From G965247265 sp965247265 (GTDB lineage Bacteria > Pseudomonadota > Gammaproteobacteria > UBA4575), in the NCBI GenBank assembly GCA_965247265.1, contig OZ252002.1, positions 124,001 to 188,000 of the forward strand: 64,000 bases of DNA, in the 5' to 3' direction. The notes beneath the pieces were generated by a model that had not been told where the DNA came from, did no database searches, and saw only the letters and a program-made list of their open reading frames with translations. Positions 55,165-64,000 of the stretch are shown piece by piece; position 1 is the first letter of the stretch; each line of letters opens with the position of its first letter. Both the position numbers and the translations under genes were made by a program.

Positions 55165-55722
55165 CTAGGAAATATTGCTCAATTGCTGAAAACGCTCATC
55201 TTGAAGTAGACTTATAACAGCTAGTGCGGCATACCATTCTTCACCTGATTGATAGAATGCACTAATATGTGAAATGTAATTTGGATCAAACTCATCTGGA
55301 ACTTGATCACTCGCTTTTTCGCTTTGAAATGACTTCATGCCAATAATAGAATCAATTACAAGTCCAAAATATTGGGCATCTTGCTTGACTAACAATGCAC
55401 GTTTAGACTGCAAATCTGCATTAGAAGACGTATCAAATATTATTTTGTGAAGATCTAATAACGTAACAAGATTTCCTCTAATATTTGAAATTCCAATTAG
55501 CCAGCATTGCGATCTAGGTATGCTGGCGAAATTAGTAACCGCAATTACTTCATTAATATCTGCAATGGGAACAATATATCGATGCGTACCAAGATTAAAT
55601 GCTAGACCATGTGAAAACTTTGCATCTATAACTCGTTGCACCAGCCCGCCCTGATGTTCGACACATTTTTGATCTATAGATAATAAATATTCGAACGGAG
55701 ATGATTCCTTTGAAGCTACCAT
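55165..55722 (-). CDS. pilI: CheW-like adaptor PilI
   Basis: 185 residues with a CheW fold: FNLGTHRYIVPIADINEVI, IGISNIRGNLVTLLDLHKI and FGLVIDSIIGMKSFQSE. It couples PilJ to PilL. It is just 4 bp after pilH, in the pilG-pilH-pilI run. Confidence 0.9.
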   Translation of the reverse strand: MVASKESSPFEYLLSIDQKCVEHQGGLVQRVIDAKFSHGLAFNLGTHRYIVPIADINEVIAVTNFASIPRSQCWLIGISNIRGNLVTLLDLHKIIFDTSSNADLQSKRALLVKQDAQYFGLVIDSIIGMKSFQSEKASDQVPDEFDPNYISHISAFYQSGEEWYAALAVISLLQDERFQQLSNIS

Positions 55723-55726
55723 CTAA

Positions 55727-56092
55727 TTAAGCTGCTAAAAAAGACTTAATCGAGCTATTCAGCATTTCTGAATCTACAGGCTTCACTAAGTAACCCTTTG
55801 CGCCTTGACGAGTTGCCCAAACCTTATCTGTCTTTTGGCTTTTTGTTGATACAATAACAATAGGAATATTAGATGTTTCAGGTGCTTGAGTAATAAAACG
55901 TGTGGCCTGAAACCCATTCATACCAGGCATTACTATGTCCATGAGTATTAAATCTGGGTGCTCTGATTTTGCAGCCTCAATACCTTGCTCGCCACTATTA
56001 GCTGTAGATACAGTATGCCCCGTTTTTTCTAAACACTTAGATATAAAATGACGCTCGGTGGGCGAATCATCAACTACAAGTATATGTGCCAT
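55727..56092 (-). CDS. pilH: Response regulator PilH
   Basis: 121 residues, receiver only. ILVVDDSPTERHFI, phosphoacceptor Asp in LILMDIVMPGMNGFQ, IVSTKSQ (Thr/Ser) and the KP loop GYLVKPVDSEML. In the Chp system PilH drains phosphate or controls retraction. 17 bp after pilG. Confidence 0.93.
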   Translation of the reverse strand: MAHILVVDDSPTERHFISKCLEKTGHTVSTANSGEQGIEAAKSEHPDLILMDIVMPGMNGFQATRFITQAPETSNIPIVIVSTKSQKTDKVWATRQGAKGYLVKPVDSEMLNSSIKSFLAA

Positions 56093-56109
56093 AAATATCT
56101 ACTATCTTG

Positions 56110-56538
56110 TTATTGTTGCTTACTATGTTCAGCTATAGCTCCAAGCAAATCATCTTTTGTGAATGGTTTGGTTAAATATTTTTCAGAACCGACAATTTTT
56201 CCTCTAGCTTTATCAAAAATACTATCTTTACTGGACAACATGATTACTGGCGTGCCTTTAAATAGGCGATTATTTTTGATTAATGCACATGTTTGATAAC
56301 CATCCAATCGTGGCATCATAATATCGATAAAAATTAAATTAGGGCGATGCTCTGCTATTTTTGCAAGCGCTTCAAATCCGTCATTGGCTGTGACAACTTC
56401 ACAGCCTGCTTTTGTTAACAATGATTCTGCTGATTTGCGTATTGTTTTACTATCGTCAATTACCATAACTTTCAAAGCGCCTGAAGCGCTTCCATTTGCA
56501 TCAGCTGAATTATCTAGTGCCAAACCACTGTCTTGCAT
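56110..56538 (-). CDS. pilG: Response regulator PilG
   Basis: 142 residues: a receiver (KVMVIDDSKTIRKSAESLL; LIFIDIMMPRLDGYQ; EKYLTKPFTKDDLL) with a short N-terminal tail. PilG controls pilus extension. First gene of the Chp cluster, divergent from gshB as in Pseudomonas and relatives. Confidence 0.94.
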   Translation of the reverse strand: MQDSGLALDNSADANGSASGALKVMVIDDSKTIRKSAESLLTKAGCEVVTANDGFEALAKIAEHRPNLIFIDIMMPRLDGYQTCALIKNNRLFKGTPVIMLSSKDSIFDKARGKIVGSEKYLTKPFTKDDLLGAIAEHSKQQ

Positions 56539-56724
56539 ATTCGCGTCCTAGATTCCTTATTTCTATCTACTCTTTGAAATCATTTCGTTATTTGTTGGAC
56601 ATCACAATTATGTTTGCTTATCTAGCAAAGTATTGAGATATTAAAATGTAACCATGCCAGCTACGAAATATAGGACAAGGAGCTTCCGATATAAGTGGTG
56701 TAATCGCTGACGAGATATGCATAA

Positions 56725-57684
56725 ATGACGATAAAATTAGGTGTAATCATGGATCCCATAGAAAGGATAAATGTCTTAAAAGACAGTACCTTCGCTATGC
56801 TTTTAGAAGCACAAAACCGTGGCTATATAATTTATTACATCCAACCATCTGACCTATTCTTAGCAGACCAAAATGTTATGGCCTATGTGTCCAAAATTAA
56901 GGTTGAGGATGACAAATCACACTGGTTTGAAAAGCATGACTCAACACTAAAAAACCTCAGTGAGCATCTCGATGTGTTGCTGATGCGCAAAGACCCCCCT
57001 TTTGATATGGAGTATATCTATGCAACATACTTACTAGACCGATTACAAGAAGCAGGCACACTTGTTATAAATCATCCAACGAGTTTACGTAATGCAAATG
57101 AGAAGTTGTTTGCAACAAATTTTTCTGAATGTATACCTCCATTTGTAATTTCTAAGAATAGTCTCATTATCAACGAATTCATAAACAAATATAGTGATGT
57201 AGTTGCAAAACCACTTGATGGTATGGCGGGTGATTCAATTTTTCGAATTCAGCATAATGACGCCAATCGAAATGTAATTATAGAAACCCTTACAAAAAAC
57301 GAATGCCGTACAATAATGGTGCAAAAGTTTTTAAAAGAATACTCTAAAGGAGACAAAAGAATATTGCTGATTGATGGATTGCCTATTCCCTATTCACTTG
57401 TAAGAGTTCCAGCTGCTGGCGAGTTACGCGCAAATTTAGCTAAAGGAGGTTCAGCACAGGGTGCTGAGCTTACAAAACGGGACCATTGGATATGTGAACA
57501 AATTAAACCTACGTTAAATGAAATGAAGCTTAGTTTTGTAGGAATTGATGTAATAGGTGATTATTTAACAGAAATTAATGTTACAAGCCCAACTGGTATC
57601 CGTGAACTAGACAAGATGTATGACTTGAAAATTTGTGCAACGTTATTTGATTTGATAGAAACTCAACTTAATGACTCACAATAA
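56725..57684 (+). CDS. gshB: Glutathione synthetase
   Basis: 319 residues, ATP-grasp. MDPIERINVLKDSTFAML at the start, VVAKPLDGMAGDSIFRI, LLIDGLPIPYSLVRVPAAGE, RANLAKGGSAQGAELT and NVTSPTGIRELDKM. Joins Gly to gamma-Glu-Cys. First of the gshB-tonB-yqgE-ruvX-pyr run. Confidence 0.97.
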   Translation: MTIKLGVIMDPIERINVLKDSTFAMLLEAQNRGYIIYYIQPSDLFLADQNVMAYVSKIKVEDDKSHWFEKHDSTLKNLSEHLDVLLMRKDPPFDMEYIYATYLLDRLQEAGTLVINHPTSLRNANEKLFATNFSECIPPFVISKNSLIINEFINKYSDVVAKPLDGMAGDSIFRIQHNDANRNVIIETLTKNECRTIMVQKFLKEYSKGDKRILLIDGLPIPYSLVRVPAAGELRANLAKGGSAQGAELTKRDHWICEQIKPTLNEMKLSFVGIDVIGDYLTEINVTSPTGIRELDKMYDLKICATLFDLIETQLNDSQ

Positions 57685-57746
57685 ATTTTTTATGGTCAAC
57701 GAGTTAAACCATTTTAAAGGCTCCTCTCACATTTTATTTAACTCCT

Positions 57747-58637
57747 ATGGCCGCAGTTGTTAGTACAGTACAAGTAACCGCATCAGACCGGCTTGGCTTC
57801 AGTTTATTTTTTGCATCAATTTTACATGCCATGGTTATTCTTGGTATTGGCTTTGGAATGCATTTTGGCAGTGAGCTAAATCAAGATTCAATGCTTGAAG
57901 TCACAATGGTGCTAACCAAAACTCATCAAACACCAACAGATGCTAGACATATTGCAAGTGAAAATCAGCTCGCAAGTGGCAGTACAGAATTTGAAAACCA
58001 ACCTTCTGCACCTTTTACAGGTACAAGCCTGCTTGATACAACAGATGTGGCGCCGGTTAAAATGAGCCCGAGTGAATCTCACCCGTCAGAATCCAGTAAG
58101 AATCAAGAATTATTACTTACACAACAAACTTCAGAATTAAAGGTAAGTAATAAAGAAGTCGTAGAAAAACAAGAAAAAGCTAAACCGCGTGTAAAGAAAG
58201 TAACTGCCGAACAACGACTTGAATTAGCAAAACTAGTTGCTGAATTACGACAAGAGGAAAATGACTACGCCAAACGCCCTAGGATTAATTATATCGATAC
58301 CTTGAGCGCTAAAACGGCTGCCGAAGCCAGCTATGTACGAGAGTGGGTGGAAAAAGTTGAGCGGATTGGTAACTTAAATTATCCCGATGAGGCTAGACGT
58401 AAACACCTAAGCGGGACATTGATTCTCAGCGTCCTTTTGAACAATGATGGCAAAGTTGTTCGAATGGAAATTCAAACCTCAGCGGGCAAATCAATTCTTG
58501 ATGAGGCTGCGAAAAAAATTGTGCGCATGGCCGCTCCATTTAAGGAATTTCCTGAAGAAATGCGTGATAACTATGACCAACTTATGATAACTCGCACTTG
58601 GCTATTTGGCACAGACAATACATTACTTACAAAGTAA
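57747..58637 (+). CDS. tonB: TonB-family energy transducer
   Basis: 296 residues. One N-terminal helix (LGFSLFFASILHAMVILGIGF), a Glu/Lys-rich periplasmic spacer (KVSNKEVVEKQEKAKPRVKK) and a C-terminal TonB domain (YPDEARRKHLSGTLILSVLLNNDGKVVRMEIQTSAGKSILDEAA). It carries energy to outer-membrane receptors. Between gshB and yqgE, the normal position in Pseudomonas-like genomes. Confidence 0.9.
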   Translation: MAAVVSTVQVTASDRLGFSLFFASILHAMVILGIGFGMHFGSELNQDSMLEVTMVLTKTHQTPTDARHIASENQLASGSTEFENQPSAPFTGTSLLDTTDVAPVKMSPSESHPSESSKNQELLLTQQTSELKVSNKEVVEKQEKAKPRVKKVTAEQRLELAKLVAELRQEENDYAKRPRINYIDTLSAKTAAEASYVREWVEKVERIGNLNYPDEARRKHLSGTLILSVLLNNDGKVVRMEIQTSAGKSILDEAAKKIVRMAAPFKEFPEEMRDNYDQLMITRTWLFGTDNTLLTK

Positions 58638-58642
58638 TCATT

Positions 58643-59203
58643 ATGTCGGAAAATTTAACCAAACAATTACTCATTGCCATGCCATCATTGCAAGATGCTA
58701 ATTTTTCACGTTCAGTAACAGTTGTTTGTGAACATAATGATAATGGTGCGATGGGTATTATCATTAATCAGCCCACTACAATGTGTGTAGATGAATTGAT
58801 AAATCAATTAGAAATGGGCGACAAAGAAAATTTAGTCTCTAATCACTCACCTGTTTATGCGGGAGGCCCTGTTCATATCGACAGAGGTTTTATTCTGCAT
58901 GACTCAGACCGTCAATGGGATTCTACCCACATTATTGATAATGACCTAATGCTGACTACATCGGAGGGCATTTTAGTCGACATTGCAACAGGAAATGGAC
59001 CGGAAAATTCCATTGTTGCACTAGGGTATGCGGGTTGGGGGGCTGGACAGCTAGAACAAGAACTTGCAGAAAATGCATGGCTGACTGTGCCCTATGAGGC
59101 CAAAATTGTATTTGATACCCCTGTGGATGAACGATGGCAAACTGCTGCAAATAAACTTGGCATAGATTTGCATTTAATTTCCAATGAAGCTGGACATGCG
59201 TGA
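58643..59203 (+). CDS. yqgE: YqgE/AlgH family protein
   Basis: 186 residues from ATG 58643; the open frame starts earlier inside tonB. Motifs TKQLLIAMPSLQDANFS, EHNDNGAMGIIINQPT, YAGGPVHIDRGFILHDS and GYAGWGAGQLEQELAENAWL. The biochemical role remains undefined. Conserved neighbour of ruvX. Confidence 0.93.
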   Translation: MSENLTKQLLIAMPSLQDANFSRSVTVVCEHNDNGAMGIIINQPTTMCVDELINQLEMGDKENLVSNHSPVYAGGPVHIDRGFILHDSDRQWDSTHIIDNDLMLTTSEGILVDIATGNGPENSIVALGYAGWGAGQLEQELAENAWLTVPYEAKIVFDTPVDERWQTAANKLGIDLHLISNEAGHA

Positions 59204-59260
59204 ATTTTCATTGAAAAATGCGCTCGCTATGACAAACACCTCTAATTTGCCCTCAAATAT

Positions 59261-59698
59261 ATGTCTAGTGTAATTGGATTTGATTATGGAGAACGAAGAA
59301 TAGGTGTTGCAGTTGGTCTTTTAGAAATAGGCACTGCCAATCCATTAACAACCATATGCGTCCCAGCATCAGGAATCCCTTGGGATGAAATACATGCAAT
59401 CATTCAAGAATGGAAGCCCAGTAAATTAATTGTGGGCTGCATCGATCACAACACACATAATGATAACGGCTTGCAAAATAAAATAAAAAAATTTTGTGAG
59501 AAGTTATATTTGCATTACCAAATACCGGTTGAAACAACAGATGAGTCATACACATCTGTACACGCATATGAAATACTCAAAGAAATGCGCAGCAAAGGAC
59601 AACGAAAAAAAATCAAAAAGGTTGATATAGATAAAGCATCTGCTGCAATAATCCTAAATTCGTGGCTAACATCAAATTCAAACCATAATCATGCCTGA
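59261..59698 (+). CDS. ruvX: Holliday-junction resolvase-like RuvX (YqgF)
   Basis: 145 residues, RNase H-like fold. GFDYGERRIGVAVG, the LIVGCIDHN stretch and VDIDKASAAIILNSWL. YqgF proteins act in 16S rRNA 5' end processing and resemble RuvC resolvases. Overlaps pyrR by 8 bp. Confidence 0.93.
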   Translation: MSSVIGFDYGERRIGVAVGLLEIGTANPLTTICVPASGIPWDEIHAIIQEWKPSKLIVGCIDHNTHNDNGLQNKIKKFCEKLYLHYQIPVETTDESYTSVHAYEILKEMRSKGQRKKIKKVDIDKASAAIILNSWLTSNSNHNHA

Positions 59699-60188
59699 TT
59701 TAAATACACAACAACTTCTGGAGAGAATGGCTAATGATCTTAGCAATTACATGGCGAAAAACAATATAACGAATCCTATCTTTATTGGCATTAGAACTGG
59801 TGGTGTTTGGATAGCAAAAAATTTACAGAAACTGCTAAATAATCGTGATGAACTTGGAATACTAGACATCACTTTTTACAGAGATGATTTTAGTCGCGCG
59901 GGCATTCAACCAACCGTAAAACCATCTCAATTACCGCTTAGCGTAAATGACAGACATATTTTATTAATTGATGATGTCCTGCATACAGGGCGAACTGTGC
60001 GCGCTGCTTTAAATGAAATTTTTGATTATGGGCGACCAGCTTCTGTAAGCTTTATCGTATTGGTGCAGCGAAATGGCAGAGAGTTGCCAATACAGGCGAA
60101 TGTGGTGGGTGAATCCGTAAACTTAGATGCATCACAACATATTAAATTAAGTGGGCCAGAACCATTAGCATTAGAAATAGTTAACTAG
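59691..60188 (+). CDS. pyrR: Pyrimidine regulator / uracil phosphoribosyltransferase PyrR
   Basis: 165 residues, type I PRTase fold with the PRPP motif HILLIDDVLHTGRTVRAAL. Also PIFIGIRTGGVWIAK and FYRDDFSRAG. Such proteins control pyrimidine genes and can salvage uracil. Overlaps ruvX by 8 bp and precedes pyrB by 7 bp. Confidence 0.92.
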   Translation: MPDLNTQQLLERMANDLSNYMAKNNITNPIFIGIRTGGVWIAKNLQKLLNNRDELGILDITFYRDDFSRAGIQPTVKPSQLPLSVNDRHILLIDDVLHTGRTVRAALNEIFDYGRPASVSFIVLVQRNGRELPIQANVVGESVNLDASQHIKLSGPEPLALEIVN

Positions 60189-60195
60189 TATTTAT

Positions 60196-61137
60196 ATGCG
60201 ACATTTTCTAAATATAGGTAGCTTAAATAGAAATGAACTAGTCCATATTCTAGATACTGCAGAATCATTTACGAGTGTCGATGGGCAAATTGTAAAAAAA
60301 GTACCGTTATTGCGCGGTAAAACTATAGTTAATTTGTTCTTTGAGCCTAGCACACGAACGCGAACTACATTTGAACTCGCTGCAAAAAGACTTTCAGCTG
60401 ATGTATTGAATATCAATATTGCAACATCAGCCACCTCAAAAGGCGAAAGGTTGCTCGACACTCTATTTAATTTAGAAGCAATGAACACAGACATATTCAT
60501 TGTCAGACATCCAGAAAGCGGCGCTGCTGACTTTATAGCTAAGTATGTTGCCTCTCATGTAAGCATTATTAATGCTGGAGATGGTAGTCATGCACATCCT
60601 ACACAAGCTATGCTTGATATGTTTACCATTCGAAAGTGTGAAAAAAACTTTTCAAATATCAGTGTGGCAATTGTCGGCGACATACTTCATTCACGTGTTG
60701 CTCGTTCACAAATAAAAGCCCTTAATATTCTAGGCACAAAAGAAATACGTGTGGTTGCACCAAAAACGCTACTACCCAAAAATGTTGAGCAACTAGGTGT
60801 AAAAGTATTTCAAAATTGCAAACAGGGATTACACGATGTTGATGTAATCATAATGCTTCGCTTACAAAAAGAACGTATGCAAGGTGCATTCATTCCCAGC
60901 GAACATGAATATTTTAAATTATTTGGCTTAACACCCGAACGTTTAGCATTAGCGAAGCCCGATGCAATTGTTATGCACCCAGGTCCAATTAATCGAGGCG
61001 TTGAAATCAGCTCTGAAGTCGCCGATGGGCCTCAGTCCGTTATTCTGCAGCAAGTGAAATATGGAATTGCCGTTCGAATGGCAATTTTATCCTTAGCCAT
61101 AAGCTCGGATAAAGACAGAAGCGCCCATGAAAATTGA
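60196..61137 (+). CDS. pyrB: Aspartate carbamoyltransferase catalytic subunit
   Basis: 313 residues. Carbamoyl phosphate site FFEPSTRTRTTFELAAKRL, HPTQAMLDMFTIRK, and the Asp-binding MHPGPINRGVEIS. It makes N-carbamoylaspartate, the first step specific to pyrimidine synthesis. Its 3' end overlaps pyrC' by 11 bp. In the same operon pattern of Pseudomonas the enzyme forms a complex with PyrC'. Confidence 0.96.
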   Translation: MRHFLNIGSLNRNELVHILDTAESFTSVDGQIVKKVPLLRGKTIVNLFFEPSTRTRTTFELAAKRLSADVLNINIATSATSKGERLLDTLFNLEAMNTDIFIVRHPESGAADFIAKYVASHVSIINAGDGSHAHPTQAMLDMFTIRKCEKNFSNISVAIVGDILHSRVARSQIKALNILGTKEIRVVAPKTLLPKNVEQLGVKVFQNCKQGLHDVDVIIMLRLQKERMQGAFIPSEHEYFKLFGLTPERLALAKPDAIVMHPGPINRGVEISSEVADGPQSVILQQVKYGIAVRMAILSLAISSDKDRSAHEN

Positions 61138-62404
61138 AATTCTAAACGGGCATTTAGTTGACCCTAAAAATAAAATTGATAAAGCTGCAAATTTATATCT
61201 AGTAGAAGGAAGGGTTGTAGCTGTTGAGAAAGAACCCAATGAATGGAAAGCGGATAAAACAATCGATGCATCAAATAAATTAGTATTGCCTGGATTAGTT
61301 GAACTATCAGCCAGCCTGAGAGAACCAGGTCAAGAACATAAAGCTACTATAAAATCTGAAACACATGCCGCCGTGGCCGCAGGCGTTACAAGTTTAGTCT
61401 GCTTACCTAATACAGACCCGGTGGTGGATTCACCCGCCCAAGTCGAGCTCATAGATCAACTCTCGCAGGATAGTGGAGTATGCAGTGTATATGTTATTGG
61501 CGCACTAACAGCAGGGTTGCAGGGTGAATGTTTAAGTGAAATGGCAGCACTTAAAGCAGCAGGCTGTGTAGGCGTAACTAATTTACTCCAACCTATGAAA
61601 AACACTTTAGTGCTACGTCGTGCAATGGAGTATGCAGCCAGCCAAGAATTAACAATTTTTACCTACCCACTTGATCATATGCTTGCCAATAATGGCTGCG
61701 TTCACGAGGGTTTAACATCTTCGCGGCTTGGTCTTCCAGGCATACCAAGTGCTGCTGAAACTGCTGCCGTCGCATTTCAATTAGCATTAATAGAAGAGCT
61801 AAATGTTCGTGCGCATTTTTGTCGTATTACTACTCAGCGAGCTATCAGCATGATTTCGCGAGCTCGTTATGACAAATCACCTGTTAGTGCCGATATCAGT
61901 ATTTTACATTTATTTTTAACCGATCAAGATGTCAAAGATTTTGATAGCTTATGTAACAATTTGCCTCCCTATAGAAGTCAAGAAGATCGAAATGGCTTAC
62001 GCGAAGCATTAAAATCAGGTTCTGTTTCTGCTATCTGTGCAGATCATCAGCCCCATGAGATTGAGGCAAAGCTTGCTCCTTTTCAATCTACTGAGCCCGG
62101 TAGCTCAACAATAGAAACATTGCTGCCTCTTGTATTGGAATTAGTTAATGAAAAAGTTATAGACCTAAGTGAAGCTGTTCATCTTATTTCACAAGGTCCT
62201 GCAGACATAATTGGAATTTCTGCAGGCAACTTAAGCGTAGGTTCGCATGCAGATGTGTGCATTGTAGATCCAAATTTAACATGGACATTAACGAGCGATA
62301 CCTTACGCAGCCGAGGTAAAAATTCGCCTTTATTAGGGAATACGCTCAAAGGTCGAGTTACCCACACACTTCATCGAGGCAAACTCGAATTTGAGCTTTT
62401 ATAA
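61127..62404 (+). CDS. Inactive dihydroorotase-like subunit PyrC'
   Basis: 425 residues of the dihydroorotase type I fold. The metal-binding HxH is missing: where active enzymes have DxHVHLREPG this one reads ELSASLREPG. Other motifs remain (KSETHAAVAAGVTSLVCLPNTDP, FCRITTQRA, ICADHQPHEIEAK, LLGNTLKGRV). In Pseudomonas such PyrC' is non-catalytic and holds PyrB in its dodecamer. It overlaps pyrB by 11 bp. A functional dihydroorotase must be elsewhere. Confidence 0.92.
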   Translation: MKIEILNGHLVDPKNKIDKAANLYLVEGRVVAVEKEPNEWKADKTIDASNKLVLPGLVELSASLREPGQEHKATIKSETHAAVAAGVTSLVCLPNTDPVVDSPAQVELIDQLSQDSGVCSVYVIGALTAGLQGECLSEMAALKAAGCVGVTNLLQPMKNTLVLRRAMEYAASQELTIFTYPLDHMLANNGCVHEGLTSSRLGLPGIPSAAETAAVAFQLALIEELNVRAHFCRITTQRAISMISRARYDKSPVSADISILHLFLTDQDVKDFDSLCNNLPPYRSQEDRNGLREALKSGSVSAICADHQPHEIEAKLAPFQSTEPGSSTIETLLPLVLELVNEKVIDLSEAVHLISQGPADIIGISAGNLSVGSHADVCIVDPNLTWTLTSDTLRSRGKNSPLLGNTLKGRVTHTLHRGKLEFELL

Positions 62405-62452
62405 CAATCACCTCAAATCTAAATTTAAAAAATTCGATTTGGAGCAATTAGT

Positions 62453-63322
62453 CTGAACACACAGCGAAACACCATATATGAAGAAAGAGCCCGCGTCATA
62501 AGCCATGAATCGTTGCCTGAACAACAATATGTCTTAAGGCTTAATGCACCTAAGTGTGCACAACATGCAAGGGCTGGAAATTTTGTTCATCTACAGTGTG
62601 ACCCACAACTCTCAATGAGACGACCCTATTCCATTATGCGCACTGATAAAAATACAACCAGCATTGACATACTTTATAAAGTTGTTGGTCAAGGAGGTGA
62701 ATTTCTCGCAACACGAAAAGTGGGTGATACTATTTTGTGCCTAGGACCAATAGGAAATGAGTTTTCACTTGGCGAGGGAACTATGCATCCGTTATTACTT
62801 GGTGGAGGAGTTGGTATTCCACCTATGATTTTTTTTGCAGATGAGCTTCGGAATAATTTTAATGTTCACCCATTTGTAATAATGGGCTCCGAAATTCCAT
62901 TCCCTTTTAATGCCCAGCCCTCAAAAATTCTAGTGCAAAATGTTCCAAGTGATGTAATTGCTGCCATGCCTTTACTTGATGATTGGGGAATTGCATCGCG
63001 ATTAACAAGTAAACAAGATTACCCGGGTTGTTTTAACGGATACGTGCATGAACTTGCTGAACATTGGTATACAAACTTAGATAAAGCATCACAACAAAAA
63101 GTAGAAATTTTTGCATGCGGTCCCACACTAATGCTTGAAGCAGTCGCAAAATTTGCTAAAAACTATCAAATTAAATGCCACGTTTCTCTTGAAGAATATA
63201 TGGCCTGTGCGGTTGGAGGATGTGCCGGCTGTGTCGTGCCTTACAAAGAAAATGATGAAGTGACTGCAATGAAACGTGTATGCGTAGACGGTCCAATTTT
63301 TAATTCTGAAAATATTTACTAA
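62453..63322 (+). CDS. Dihydroorotate dehydrogenase electron-transfer-like subunit (PyrK family)
   Basis: An FAD/NAD-binding reductase with a C-terminal [2Fe-2S] Cys cluster: MRRPYSIMR (flavin), LGGGVGIPPMIFFADEL, FACGPTLMLEAVAKF and CAVGGCAGCVVPY with further Cys. The start is placed at CTG 62453, giving 289 residues, because family-like residues RNTIYEERARVI precede the first TTG (62513) and a GGAG lies 8 bp upstream of the CTG; no ATG/GTG/TTG fits. If started at TTG 62513 it is 269 residues and lacks the first strand. Partner or physiological acceptor is not clear: no pyrD beside it. Confidence 0.8.
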   Translation: MNTQRNTIYEERARVISHESLPEQQYVLRLNAPKCAQHARAGNFVHLQCDPQLSMRRPYSIMRTDKNTTSIDILYKVVGQGGEFLATRKVGDTILCLGPIGNEFSLGEGTMHPLLLGGGVGIPPMIFFADELRNNFNVHPFVIMGSEIPFPFNAQPSKILVQNVPSDVIAAMPLLDDWGIASRLTSKQDYPGCFNGYVHELAEHWYTNLDKASQQKVEIFACGPTLMLEAVAKFAKNYQIKCHVSLEEYMACAVGGCAGCVVPYKENDEVTAMKRVCVDGPIFNSENIY

Positions 63323-63352
63323 CAATTACTAAACCGGAACATATCCGATTGT

Positions 63353-63384
63353 GAATGACTGCTATCGGTCAATAGCGGTCAGTT
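63353..63384. repeat. Palindromic intergenic repeat, type B variant
   Basis: GAATGACTGCT, loop ATCGGTCAAT, AGCGGTCAGTT. The only copy outside the 6.6-18.3 kb region. It lies after the pyr genes. Confidence 0.75.
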
Positions 63385-63550
63385 GAAATGCACAAGCTTA
63401 TGTCGTTTTGATTGAACACTACGTTTTGGACACAACATACTAGACACTCTGCCCAGTCCAAATCTTCGTAGAGTCTGTTCCGTGCAGACTTGATGTGTAA
63501 TTTTGAGAGTCTACTTCACACAATCGAACTTGTTACACCAATTTCACTTT

Positions 63551-64000
63551 CTACATTGGTGTATAGATCCGTGTATTGCTGGTACTGGGCTGTGTATAGT
63601 TAGGGTCGGAAGGATCAACCATGATGTTCTTATATATTAGACCATCTTTCATGATTAACTTCAGTTAGCTCTCATCAAGAATTACGTTTATATCCTTAAT
63701 TGGATTTTCGTCCCAAAGAAGAATATCTGCATAAGAATCTGGTGCGATCGTACCCAAAGCATATGTAGGGTAAGGATCAAGTGGACCAGACCATTTCAAT
63801 ACTTTACCCGCGTTGCCCGTATGCATTTTCCATACATGTGCATCCGGATAACCCACCTCATTGACTTTGCAAGTGATATCTTCTTTGCGTATTTCCTGCA
63901 GGCCCTGCCCAAACATATCTGCGCCGCCGGTCATGAACACTCCTGCTTCATACATCATCTTGGCAGCATTTCGAGCACCCTTGCCGACTGCGACACCTTT
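63551..64000 (-). pseudogene. Amidohydrolase C-terminal part, in-frame TAA, runs off right edge
   Basis: Reading from the right edge: AVGKGARNAAKMMYEAGV, FMTGGADMFGQGLQEI, NAGKVLKW, then GTIAPDSYADILLWDENPIKDINVILDES and a TAA at 63665-63667. The same frame continues after the stop as LKLIMKDGLIYKNIMVDPSD and YTQPSTSNTR to TAG at 63551. Family members carry on in just this way, so the TAA is probably a nonsense mutation, cutting 38 residues. It belongs to the metal-dependent amidohydrolases of the imidazolonepropionase-like type. The start and metal sites lie to the right of the window. Confidence 0.6.

Overview
The window is a low-G+C gammaproteobacterial chromosome segment, roughly 40% G+C by eye. 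Diagnostic gene orders are gshB-tonB-yqgE-ruvX-pyrR-pyrB-pyrC' next to a divergent pilG-H-I-J-L (Chp) cluster, tkt-gap-pgk-pyk-fba, purE-purK facing purC, and glnK-amtB. No rRNA or tRNA gene was recognised. The organism is probably a free-living or host-associated marine-type gammaproteobacterium; the genus cannot be read from the sequence.

Layout. 0-4.2 kb: the 3' part of a TcfC-type fimbrial usher facing three spore-coat-U-like pilin genes, the last one frameshifted. 4.4-6 kb: a small membrane protein (frameshifted) and an SpmA/SpmB-like membrane protein. 6-18.3 kb: an accessory region with a thioredoxin-like remnant, a pentameric ligand-gated ion channel homologue, a short MscS channel, an arylsulfatase, a TAT-exported binding protein with a nonsense codon, a lipoprotein, a broken alkylsulfatase, a broken FadL-type porin and a G+C-rich metallo-beta-lactamase-fold enzyme. 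This region is peppered with one family of palindromic intergenic repeats. 18.4-36.9 kb: housekeeping genes (acuI-like, purEK/purC, an RND/LolA-like export operon with TetR, bioD, glnK-amtB, central carbon metabolism). 37-45 kb: a giant DUF11/OmpA/beta-barrel surface protein and a DUF11 companion. 45.4-47.1 kb: a redoxin, a metK fragment and rsmE. 47.1-56.5 kb: the Chp chemosensory system for type IV pili. 56.7-63.3 kb: glutathione synthetase, TonB, YqgE, RuvX and pyrimidine genes. The right edge holds the C-terminal part of an amidohydrolase.

Working together: FadL, alkylsulfatase and arylsulfatase would release and take up sulfate-ester organics. PilG/H/I/J/L/ChpC form one signalling pathway to type IV pilus motors. 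The TetR, RND, LolA-like and outer-membrane genes look like one regulated envelope transport operon.

Two features stand out. First, many genes are broken, and almost every frame break lies in a homopolymer or a short tandem repeat (including a 7 x 8-bp repeat); two further genes carry in-frame stops and metK is cut short. This is either slipped-strand mutation and gene decay or an error signature of the assembly, and the sequence alone cannot decide. Second, the palindromic repeats include three copies of a composite element of about 115 bp with an invariant 52-bp spacer.
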